Notes under the pieces: model-generated
Databases searched by the model: none
What the model was told of the DNA's origin: nothing
Seen by the model: the letters and a program-made list of their open reading frames with translations, nothing else
Made by a program: the position numbers and the translations under genes
In this document: positions 11,466 to 21,283 of the stretch, piece by piece
How the letters are laid out: the number at the start of each line of letters is the position of its first letter
How positions within the stretch are numbered: the stretch's first letter is position 1
From: Amborella trichopoda
Lineage: Eukaryota; Streptophyta; Magnoliopsida; Amborellales; Amborellaceae
Direction of reading: 5' to 3'
Assembly: GCF_000471905.2 (NCBI RefSeq)
Contig: NW_006499810.1
Coordinates: 3,054,563 to 3,118,562, forward strand
Length of the DNA stretch: 64,000 nt

Positions 11466-12891
11466 ATGATAATGAATCTGGCTATTGAGTTCTCATTAAG
11501 TAGTGCATTAAAAATAAAATAATACACACACATATACATGCATATGTTACTTAAAAAGTTAAATTATTTGAGCATAATCAATATAAAAGTAAGGTTATGA
11601 AAATACTATGCTTGCATGCGAGGGCCTATGTAGGTACACAGGTGGTTGTTCCACTAATCATCTACAGTAACCAAAATAAAAGAATACTCTTTCAAATATC
11701 TTCCTCGGCAACCCCATCACCTTCTAAATGGGGTGGTTCGTTCTCGCGATCCTTCATGTGCAAGACCTTCACCAATGGATCGAATGCTTGGAGGGCATAA
11801 ACGGTCCCATTTGAAAACCGAGGATGCTAAGCACTATTAGACACTTCCCCTTTGCATGCTTGGACCACATGCTCTTGGTCCATCATTTAAACACAAACAT
11901 GGCCTTAAGCTTGTCTTTGTGGGCGAATCTAGACTGAAGTGACAAATAACAAGTGGCAAATCTATTCACCCCAAGCCTCATCGATCCTGACTTCTCCTCT
12001 TCTTCCGTCTTGTGACTAGATCTTCTATTTCCTCTCTTTCCTCCTTCATTCATCTTTTTGCTCTTGTAGATCTACATCGTTTTCTTTTGGTTAGATCATT
12101 GTTTTCCTATTTACCTTTTCCCTTGTTCTTTAAATCTCGTCCTTTCTCCCCCTTTTTTGGCCTCTTCCTTTTCCCATTCTTTCCCTTTGGTTTCTAACCG
12201 TTTTCCATGTTGGGTTTTGCAGCTTTTAAAAGCCTATAAAGCTTGTAAAATGATAATTTATTGTAGAATATGTATTTTCAGTGGGAGTATGTGTTGCTTT
12301 GAGTACCAAAAAAATAAAATATTTTCTTGGTATGCAATAAAATGTTCAAATCCAAGTGGCATGCATGGTCCAAATTTTGGTATTTTAGTGCAATTTTTTG
12401 GCCCATTTGAAGAAATGGACTGAAATTTTGTTTGGCATGAAGTTTAGAATTTTTTACACAAAAAAGTCTCAAAAGTTTAGGCTGCATTTTGAGAATTTCA
12501 GTCCAAATTTTCTTGAAACTTCCACATTGTTCTTTTTTACTTTTCAGAAATTCTCCTCCATTTTTTGACACATTCTAGAATTAAATTGCATATTTTGACT
12601 GAAACTTCTTGGAATCTTGCATGTTTTTTTCCGTCAATCCCAATTTGGAATATAGGACCATTACGCTAGTTTCAGTTTTTGCAAGGGATTGAAACTTATT
12701 AGCTGAAATTTGAAATTGAGAAGCAAAAATACAAAAGTTTAGGACAATAAAATCAATTGTACTACTGGTCTAGTGTAATACGTTTGATGGCTTTTTTTCT
12801 GTCAATTCACCATTTTTCTTAAAAATATTTGGATTAAATTTTGTGGTCTCTTAGTATACTTTCTCTCTCTCTCTCTCTCTAAAAGTTTCTA
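11466..12891. other. Intergenic DNA, nothing recognised
   Basis: No coding similarity was seen. A CT-rich stretch at about 11990-12200 resembles a plant 5' untranslated leader, but no gene follows it. ORFs at 12012-12197, 12157-12423 and 12278-12571 (minus) carry no domain. Confidence 0.45.
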
Positions 12892-13365
12892 GTGGCTGCT
12901 CATTGCAATTGCCCCATTGATGTTAGTTCTAATCTTGAAGGAACATTGAAGGACTTTGGAGAAATTGTGAAACTCGTCTCACTTCAAATGATCTACTTGA
13001 GGAATCAATCAGCAGCATCTCAAGAATATCTTACAATCAAGCCCAAACCGATGATCATTCAAGATCGCAAGAACATCCTAGAGAGAAACGATGGGAGGGT
13101 GGATCTCTCCTCTTTGGATATTTGGGTATTAGAGAGAGATCAAATGATCTACTTGAGGAATCAATCAGCAGCATCTCAAGAACATCTTACAATCACGCCC
13201 GAACCGATGATCATTCAAGATCGCAAGAACATCCAAGAGAGAGATGATGGAAGGGTGGAACTCTCCTATTTGGATATTTGGGTATTAGAGAAAGAGAAGA
13301 GATGTAGAAAGGTCTCTACGATTTGGGCATTTGAGAGAGAGATGGGTGAGAGATACAGACTCTAG
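12892..13365 (+). CDS. Uncharacterised ORF built on a 156-bp tandem duplication
   Basis: The 157-codon frame consists mainly of two near-identical units starting at 12985 and 13141. The period is 156 bp, exactly 52 codons, so the frame survives the duplication. Each unit holds MIYLRNQSAASQE, PMIIQDRKNI and LDIWVLE. The downstream end runs into the right arm of the inverted repeat, so the last ~35 codons come from that repeat. No signal peptide, membrane segment or known domain is visible. It may be a chance open frame. The in-frame duplication is the only argument for coding. Confidence 0.25.
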   Translation: MAAHCNCPIDVSSNLEGTLKDFGEIVKLVSLQMIYLRNQSAASQEYLTIKPKPMIIQDRKNILERNDGRVDLSSLDIWVLERDQMIYLRNQSAASQEHLTITPEPMIIQDRKNIQERDDGRVELSYLDIWVLEKEKRCRKVSTIWAFEREMGERYRL

Positions 13366-13612
13366 AGAGACAGAGGGAGGGATTGAGTTTAGAGAGAGAG
13401 AGGCGGCATAGGTTAACAGAGGCTAGGTTTTGAAGGAAGGGAGTCATTTCATAAGTTGTTGAGGTCAATATTACATAGTCAAAAGGGTTTAGGGGATTGA
13501 AAGATAGAAAATATAGAGACTTTATGCTCTTAGAAATAGTTTAAATCCTTGGGTCTCCTAAGAAATAAGTAGCAAAAATAAGGGGTATGGAGATATTTAC
13601 CTTTAAAATTTA
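13262..13612 (-). repeat. Inverted repeat, right arm
   Basis: Reverse complement of 8100-8495, with substitutions and small indels. The arms face each other across about 4.8 kb that contains the G-rich tract, a LINE tail and the duplicated ORF. No matching target-site duplication could be seen outside the arms. Confidence 0.75.
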
Positions 13613-14627
13613 ATACTTTTAGATCTTTCAAAAAAACATTGTTCGGGTTTGGTGATGTTATATCCGGTTTGTGACATCATTACAGTATTATATAATTACT
13701 TTAACTCTTATAATTATAATTTCATTTTATATTATACCAAATCATTTGAATATTTTGCATCTGTCCGTGTGCTACATTGAAAAGATGCGTGGAGGTAGAC
13801 CATCTAGTAACATAAGCGCATCAAGATATCAACGCTATCAAACATGGCATTTGTTGTTGTTCTGATGAGAAAAGATGTATTGAGAGAGAGAGAGATTTTA
13901 AGGAACTGTGAAGCAGAGGGAAGTTTCACTCTAGAGTTTGTTCTAGACTGTGAAGTAAATGCTTTTCATTGTAGATGGAAGTTCCTCTCATTGCGAGGAA
14001 AGCTTAGAAAAATCCAGAATCACGGCATAAGAGAGTCGAGATCGGTCATTATCCCAACAAGTGAAGATAAGGAGGGGGAGAACAGAGAATTTCAAGCAAA
14101 TAGTGAAGAGAGAGAATGGAGAAGAGAGAGATAAGAGATCCTTAATAGAGGCATAGGGATGGAGTGTGTGGTGGAAAGGAGAGACCCCTGCCAAATTATT
14201 TCCTTAGTTGAGAGAGTGACTTAGATAATGATGTTTGGTCTCTTCGATTGCTCAAGCTTCGTTAATGACGGGTTCCAAAGGAAGTTACAGTGAGTCTGTA
14301 GAAAATCCTCTTTTTTCTTCGAAATCAGGTAAACAAAGTCCCTTTGTTTATTGAGAGATACAGTGCGCTTTTTGTTAGAGAGAGGAGGGTCTTATTTCAA
14401 AACGGTGTTAACAAGTTAAAGAGAGAATAGAATACGTGGGAGAGCAAGAACAATGGCGTGGGTCAAAAGGGTAAAGAGGTTTGGACTTGAGCAAAAGGTA
14501 TTCCAATTTGTTTGATAAAAAGTTGAGGTTGTGGCTGCTCTTCAATGGCTACTATGGGTAAAGGGCAAGTAAAAGGTCACTCATTGTTTGAGTGTTCACC
14601 TTTGAGAGAACTCCTTTTCATTGAAGT

Positions 14628-15260
14628 TTGAGTGAATATTCAACACTTATGGGGGAGAGAGGAGTGATGGAGGAGGAAGAAGCCAAGGAGGGAGTAGAGC
14701 ATCCCTCGTATGCTCAGATTCTTCGCTCCTTTACTAGGTTTGACCATCTTATTGATCCAGTGATTGTAGTAGGTGATAATGTTGTCAAAGACAGAGTTCA
14801 ACATATCCAATTCAGTGTTCTGGCATCTTTTATCCCTAAAGGTAGAAACATTGCGACTTTTCAGAGATGGGTGGACAAATCCTAGACTTTGACCCCTAGC
14901 CTATGTAGAAGTATCCCAAGTGATAAAATATGTTTTCTTGGATTAAGCAATGAAGCAGCCAAAGTGATAAAACAAAATTTTTGGAGATTTCGAGATGTGG
15001 AGTTGATAGCTGAAAAATGGGTCCCAGCAATAGAAAAATCTCTCATTAAACTCAGATTTACATATTTTTCAATGAACGGTATACCAGTTATGGCATGGTC
15101 GATGGAAGTTTTTAAAGAAATTGCCAGTTTATAGGGGACACTGATTAAGATTGATTGGACAAAAGCATTGTATCACTCGCTGACATTTCAAATAGAGAAA
15201 AAAGAAGTTAAGAGTCCTACCTCTTGTATTGAAAGTTGGTATTTTTTATTTTCTCTTGAC
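14628..15260 (+). pseudogene. LINE ORF1 (DUF4283-like nucleic-acid-binding protein)
   Basis: Two pieces lie in one frame, separated only by a TAG at 14883-14885, with further stops after 15131. The block FWRFRDVELIAEKWVP with downstream GIPVMAWSMEVFKEIASL follows the plant L1 ORF1 pattern (W-x-F-x-G-x2-L-x-L-x2-W-x-P, then G-L-P-x2-L-W-S-x-E-x-F). Family members bind the LINE RNA. No zinc knuckle is visible. The ORF at 15397-15792 that follows may be the decayed C-terminal part. Confidence 0.65.
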
Positions 15261-15959
15261 CTTTAAGGAAATCAAGTCCATACAAGACAATATCTACCAA
15301 AACAATGACGTCAGTACTTTTGTTGGATCGAATGTCCCTAATCCCAATGAAGTACAAAGCATGGGGATCTCTGGAAACAACAATGGTTAACCTGGTATGA
15401 CAAGCAGAAAAATTCAGGAATTAGATGCATCTCGAAGCAATCCTGGCCGCCCATTGCAATCAAGAATCACTTTAATCGAGAAATGCATTGTTCAACGGTG
15501 GATAGTAAAGTATGATGCCAACAAAAATTTGAATTTTAAATCTCAAAATTCAAATGAAAAGTTAGCTCCCATCTCCATCCAAAATATATTTGTTGTACTC
15601 AAAGGTCTACCTTGCTGTGTTGTGGATACGAGTTTGGAAGGATGCGACCCAATATTGGAAACGACGGTGCATGCAACGAAATCTCAGGTTTGCCATCATG
15701 AAGCAATGTCTTCCAAGCGGCCAATTTCTGGTGTGTTTTTCGGTGCTTTCCTTAACCACCCCCAACAATCCCTTTCATCGGTAAAAAGGTAAAGAAAGAT
15801 CTCTATGGGCATGGCTTATGAGAGGAAGATTTTCATGAAAAGAGCAACTTCAAAACCTTTGAAATCCCCAAAGACAACTTATACCCAAGAGCTTAGCCAT
15901 CACCCCTTGATTGCTTACAACTTGGAAGAGAGGCCCCTGAAATCTTCCAAATGTTGTTG

Positions 15960-16620
15960 AAGGACATTTCCATTCCAAAGCAAGTTCTTACTCACATTAG
16001 ACATTTTGGTTATATAGGAATCCAAGATGAAGGCCACGAAATTTCAGTTTAGTAAGCTAGTTTGGGGGAGGAGGCCAATGGACTTTGTCGGTTTTGATTC
16101 TAGTGGCTTATTAGGTGGTTTGTGGGTCATATGGTACTTGAGTGTAGTTCAAAAAAATGATTGTGTTTTAAATGAAATACATATCTCCATTTTGTTTTCT
16201 GGCCATGTGGATGGTTTTAAGTGGTGTTTGACAAAAGTATATGGTCCCATTTGTGTTGATAAAAAAAAACAATTTTTTGATGAACTGAATATTTTGACAA
16301 ATTTCGTTAATTTTCCTTGGTGTATTGGAAGTGATTTCAATGTGATTCTATGGCTTAGTGAATTCTCAGTTAATCCTAGGATTTCTCCTTGTATGCACAT
16401 GTTTAATTCTTTTATTCACAATCATGAACTTCTGGATGTTCCTTCAATGGGAAGCTTACATTTGGTCAAACCGTGCTCTTTCAGACACTACTCTCACCTG
16501 TTTGGATAGGTTCCTGGTTACCAACTCCTTCTTAATAAGTTTCCAAATTTTTGTGTTAAAGCCTTAGTGAAAATTACCTCTGATCATGTCCCTCTCCTAA
16601 TGAATTCGGTGGGTATGAAG
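15960..16620 (+). pseudogene. LINE ORF2 endonuclease domain (EEP fold)
   Basis: The translation shows the apurinic-type endonuclease that nicks target DNA. An E-S-K at 16018-16026 corresponds to the catalytic Q-E-T/S-K motif, with the preceding Gln codon turned into TAG. GLLGGLWVIW, KVYGPI and WCIGSDFNVI (about 16315-16345) follow in family order. A frameshift near 16460 moves the last part, WSNRA...LDRFLV, to another frame. The domain is otherwise almost complete and loses function through these breaks. Confidence 0.8.
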
Positions 16621-16639
16621 TTTGGCTCATAACCTTTTA

Positions 16640-17336
16640 TAATGGAGCTGAATTGGCTATCAAATAGAAGCTTTATTAAGCTGGTGGAAGATTTTTGGCA
16701 AAATACTAAGATAAAAGGTTTGGTGGGTCATCAATTCATTACTAAACTGAAGATGCCAAAGAATGAAATCAGTAAATGGAAAAAAGAATATTAGGTCAAC
16801 TTATAGTAAAAAATTGCTAAAATGAAGATGCCAAAGAATGAAATCAGTAAATGGAAAAAAGAATATTACGTCAACTTATAGTAAGAAATATTGAAGGGAT
16901 TGATGAGATCTAATTTATGGGAGGATCAGTGCCTCCAAACAAAATGATGGAAATAAACAACTCCCTTGCTTCCTTGCTTGACCTTTTGAAATTGAAAATA
17001 GTATATTGGAGGCAAAGATCTATAGTGAAATGGTCAAATGAAGGAGATAGAAACACTAAATTCTTTCATGCTATTGTTAATGATAGAAAAAGGGGTAACT
17101 CCATCAATAAAATTAAAGTGGGGGATGTGAAGCTCACTAAACCAAGTAATATTGAAAGGAGTTCAATTAACCATTTCAATGAATTTTTTATTAGGAAAAA
17201 GAAAAACCATTTTAGTGTTGAGATTGTGATATTTGATAGATTGCCGTTAGAAAGGGCCTTACGGCTGGAAATACCTTTCAAAATGGATGAAATAGAATGA
17301 GTTACTTTTTCCTTGGGGAGGGAAAACATACGTCTT
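16640..17336 (+). pseudogene. LINE ORF2 linker and start of reverse transcriptase
   Basis: After the endonuclease the frame continues with the plant L1 linker, recognisable by WRQRSIVKWSNEGDRNTKFF at about 17005-17070 and HFNEFF. RT begins around RALRLEIPFKMDEIE and stops at the LTR1 junction. A 75-bp tandem duplication (copies at 16749 and 16824) sits in the linker. Because 75 is a multiple of three it adds 25 codons without a shift. Confidence 0.7.
16749..16898 (+). repeat. 75-bp tandem duplication in the LINE
   Basis: Two adjacent copies start with gaagatgccaaagaatgaaa at 16749 and 16824 and differ at only a few positions, so the duplication is more recent than most of the decay. Confidence 0.9.
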
Positions 17337-17754
17337 TGTTTGAACACATTTTTTAACACCTTGGATGCGGAATAAAAGAGAAGTTAGTCAATAAAGCCCT
17401 ACCTTACAGGTGAATTTTCGACAGTCTCAGAATTGCCCCAGAACGGATGAGAATATTACTAAGCACTCCAAAAGGCCACCTGCCAAGAATCGTCACAATC
17501 GGACATGTCTAAGGTAGCGCAAACAAATAAACAATTTCAGAAAAAATCAACCTCTAGCACCCTGAAACGGACATCGTAACTAGAACTCTATTTTTCAGTG
17601 CGTCAAATGGTTGTGGCACCACCGCCATTGGATCCGACACATATGAAAACCTCTACGGGTCAAGTTTCGGCTTAAATAGACGTTCCAAAACAAAGTAATG
17701 GGTGAAACAATAAAAAGGGATAGGCGCCTCGCCATTCCCGTGCAGCCTCCTTGC

Positions 17755-17780
17755 ACCAATCTCTATTAAAGGAGATTGGT
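17755..17780 (+). promoter_or_regulatory. Stem-loop in LTR1 U3
   Basis: accaatctc and gagattggt form a nine-base perfect inverted repeat around a short loop. The same place in LTR3 reads accaatctcc...ggaggctggt and remains largely pairable. A second stem-loop lies just upstream in LTR3 (40688-40712). Confidence 0.6.
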
Positions 17781-18623
17781 TTACACAGTTACAAGTAGCA
17801 ACTTTAAAGACTTATATCTCATTCGTTTTGAGTCGGATCGGCTTCAAACGTTTTGGAGTGTGTTCCTCTCGTCAAGATGAGCACGTCTTGTGACGATGTC
17901 CGAGCAGGGAGAAAAGCTAGAGAGAAGTTGGCAATTCGTGAAGACAGTTGCATAAAAATCAGTAGTAGCACTACCCACTCGAGCGACCATATCATAGCGC
18001 TCGTGTACCCGATCGACAGGAAACCAGTTGCGTTACGTGTGTAAGGCCTAGAGCTATCTCTTGTCCGAACCTCGTACGTGCTAAACGGATGGATTCGATG
18101 TACGAGGACGTCAAAATTGCTGAAAATTTCGGTCGTCGGAATCCAAGTTCCAGCCAAAAGCCAAAAATGGCAGAGTCTTTGTTCGGGCAAGAATCGAGCT
18201 GCGTTTGTTGCAACGTGATTGTGACAGCATGCTTAGTGTTATCCAGCGAAGAAATACATTAAAAAAAGAACACACTATCTATCGGAAGTTTTCAAGATTC
18301 GTACAAATTTCAAGTCGCGTGATCGTGACCTAAAAATACGATCCGTGGTTCAAAGTTGGTACCAAACTGATCGTCGTACCGAGCCCAACAAGAAAGTAAT
18401 CATCTTTCGGTCAAACGGGCGCCGGAGCAACCCCGAATCGGCTTAGAAAAATCGCACATGTTCCATGGGTGTAGCAAGGATTCTTTTGAAATTTTATTAA
18501 TTGTTGGGTAGGGGCAAAACTGTAATTTTACACCAATTTTTAGATTTTATTTTAATTTAAATAAAATATATTTTTTTTAACAAGGTTAATTTTGAACAAT
18601 CCACCTATGTTTAAGCAAAAATC

Positions 18624-18632
18624 TATATATAT
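18624..18632 (+). promoter_or_regulatory. TATA-like box of LTR1
   Basis: tatatatat lies about 45 bp before an AATAAA-type signal (about 18670). The layout repeats in LTR2 (tctatatgtac, about 26590), LTR4 (48393-48399) and the reverse-oriented solo LTR (about 37215). That position conservation supports a real promoter. Confidence 0.55.
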
Positions 18633-20164
18633 CACCTCATATCATTGTACAAGAGACCCTCGCTTGTCTTAATAAAATTTCTAACTTTCTTCATTGGTAG
18701 GTCATGATTTTGGAAGGAGAGGAAGACGAGAGAAATTTTTGAGTCTTAACCCTGAGCTTAAGATAACTTTCTTTTTCTCTCCTCTTTCATGGACATGTTT
18801 CACTCTTTCTCCTTCCTTTCTTCTCTCTTTCCTTCGCTGTGGTCCCTCGTGACCACTCTTCCCTTTACTCTCTTGATGCTCCGTCGGGTCCATTTAACCC
18901 ACCCTCTTTCTCTCAACAAAAAAAACAAAAACACTCACTCCCTCTCCCTTTCTTTTGCTGGGTACCCCTCACATCGCCCCTATCGTGCAACCTGGCGTTC
19001 CTTCCCACGGAACCATCGTTTCTCAAAAAATTTCTTCTCATCGCCACGTGCAACAACCCCTAACACCGTCTGTGCAACCCACCCTTAACGCTGTGCGTGA
19101 CATGAACCTTACCGCCGTTCATGACCACCAGCCCACCGCCACACACGACAACTCCTGCACACCATTCACCCAATCTCTGTACCATTGTTGCCCCTCTCTT
19201 AACCACACGCACCGAGCTCTGTGCGTTACTGCTGCCCCTTCCCTGCCTGTGACCAATTCTGCTGCACCCGGTTGCCATTACTTCCTTCCCACTCAGCTGC
19301 AACCCATCTTCACTTTCTCTAATCCTCCGCCACGCCCATGCTGCCCCACACCAGGCAGCCACCTCCGCCTCTCACTCTTCTCTACCCATTCTGCTGCTGT
19401 CATTCCAATCTTCGACCATCTCCATTCCAGTCATCATGCTGCTCACCTCTTTTCCTGCAACTCCCATCGGCAAGCAACCAACCACCATCTTTTCCCACCT
19501 CGAAGACAACAGCCATCGTCCTCCACCCTGCTGCCCCTTATCTCTGCCACCAATTTCTACCACCTCGGCCACTTTCTGCTGCAACCATCTTCACTGCTGC
19601 CAGGAAGCCACCCCCATGTGTCTTGAATCACCACCCCGCTACATCGTCTCCATCTCTCTACCCCCTCCTCCCACTTAATCTCTCCGCGTGCAACCTCCCG
19701 CTCTCCCATTCCCCTCACTGTGCTTACTCTCTCTAAAAACCCACAAACGAAACTCATTTCCCCTTTTCTTCGTTTGGTCGTTTTCTTTTCGTTGTAAGTT
19801 TTCGTTAGTTTCGTTTCACTCACTTTCTCTCACTCTATTTCGTTCAACCTAACAAAAAGCACTCCACTCTCTCTCATCTAAATAACCATATAACCCATTC
19901 TCTCCCTATCTTGTTTATTTTTATGCTTTTTACTTTGCCCTATTTCAATTTATTCACTTTATTCTACTTTATTTCATCTTATTTTAGTTTACTCCCTTTT
20001 CCACTTTCTAATTTTATTTTATTTTCATGTTGTTTTAATCTCTTTCATTTTATCTCATTCTCTATCACTTTTATTTTCACTTTCGTCTCTTTTGGAAGAC
20101 CTAGCAAGAGTCGAGCTAGTCTTCACTTTCTCTCCATCGCTTATTTGACCAGAGGGCAGGCTGA

Positions 20165-20600
20165 GCCTTGAGCTGCCGTGCCAGTCTTGTCGTCGAGCAG
20201 TTTAGTCGTCGTGCCGAACTGAGTACCGTGTCCGTCTAGCTACCACGTCAGACTAGCCATTACGCCAGACTAGCCGTCATGCCAGTCATATCGTCGAGTA
20301 GCTTAGTTGTCGTACAGGTCTAAGTCATTGTGCCCGCCTAGCTGCCATATCAGACAAGCCGTTACACCAAGATGGTCGGTGTTGGTTTTTTGTCATTGAG
20401 CAGTATTGCCGCCGTGCCGGTCTGACTTACCATGCCCATCTTGCTGCCACGTCAGACAAGCCATCGTGCCAGGCTGGTCGATGTTGGTTCTGTCGTTGAG
20501 TAGTATTGTCGCCCTGCCGGTCTGAGTTACCGTGCTTGTCTTGCTACCATGTTAAATCAATCACTATAATGGTCTTGTCACTGTGTCAGCCTAACCGCCT
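20165..20600 (+). repeat. GC-rich degenerate tandem repeats in LTR1
   Basis: Imperfect units of roughly 100 bp contain gtctgagttaccgtgcc, cacgtcagac and agccatcgtgccagg. The same array lies in LTR4 at about 50480-50930, and a short version lies in LTR2 at about 27880-28060. Confidence 0.65.
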
Positions 20601-21263
20601 AGTCAAACTTCTTCTCTCACTTTCGCTTCTCTTATCTCTTTTCTTGTCTTCTCTTCTCCTGTTATTTTTCGTCTCTTTGACAGGTTTAGCGAGAGTTCAG
20701 CTGACCTTAGCCTTCTCTCTTATTCCTCGTCCTCTCTCTTTCAAAGACAAACACTTCCTTTCTCTCAATTTTCCCTTTTTTTTATTTCTTTCTTATAAAA
20801 TATGTACCGAGAGTCCCTCCTCAAGAAGACGTTGTGAGGCTGTCGAATTAACACGGATTCTCCTGTGTTCTTTTCTATTTCTTTCTTGAGTACACACACG
20901 CATGTGCACACTCACCCTGCAACAAGGTGGGTCCTATGACCCACACCTTTGTATCTTTCATGTGTGTGTGTTTGCAGGAAAAGAGAAATAGGTCTTAGGA
21001 GGCGATTCCAAACAGGTCATAGGCCAGGGGGGCATTCCAATATGATCTAAGAGGGCACCCACACAAGCCAGCCTGAGCGTGTCACAGACCCACATGAGGT
21101 AAGTCCCGCCACTAATTCCTTTCTCACCGATTGGTACTCCATCCGACGTCTTCTTCACGTGGTTCTCGAGAGAGCGATCTCAGGTCTTGAGTCCACCCCA
21201 AACTCAAAACTACACCACTAGGTCAACCTGACTCCGGGGAAGAGATCGAGGTATCTAACCAGC

Positions 21264-21283
21264 TTAGTGACTCCACTGGGGAC
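21264..21283 (+). promoter_or_regulatory. Primer-binding site of element B
   Basis: ttagtgactccactggggac lies two bases after the LTR1 end and corresponds to the sites at 3148 and 28522. Confidence 0.75.

Larger units (their letters stand above)
13860..17336 (+). mobile_element. L1-type LINE, 5' half, interrupted by element B
   Basis: The order is that of a plant L1: a 5' region, ORF1 with a DUF4283-like block, then ORF2 with an endonuclease, a linker and the start of the reverse transcriptase ORF. It ends exactly at 17336, where LTR1 begins with TG. The start is uncertain. A 3' segment of an L1 reappears at 51006 on the far side of the nested retrotransposons, so the LINE was probably the target of element B. 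All reading frames are broken by scattered stops and a few shifts. Confidence 0.75.
17337..21261 (+). repeat. LTR1, 5' LTR of element B
   Basis: The LTR starts TGTTTGAACACA directly after LINE sequence and ends ...TAACCA two bases before the PBS. The length of about 3.9 kb is large but normal for the Tat/Ogre group. It contains a U3 hairpin (17755-17780), a TATA-like box (18624-18632), an AATAAA at about 18670, a histidine/proline/serine-rich open stretch, CT-rich and (TTTTA)-rich segments, and GC-rich degenerate repeats (20165-20600). Confidence 0.8.
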
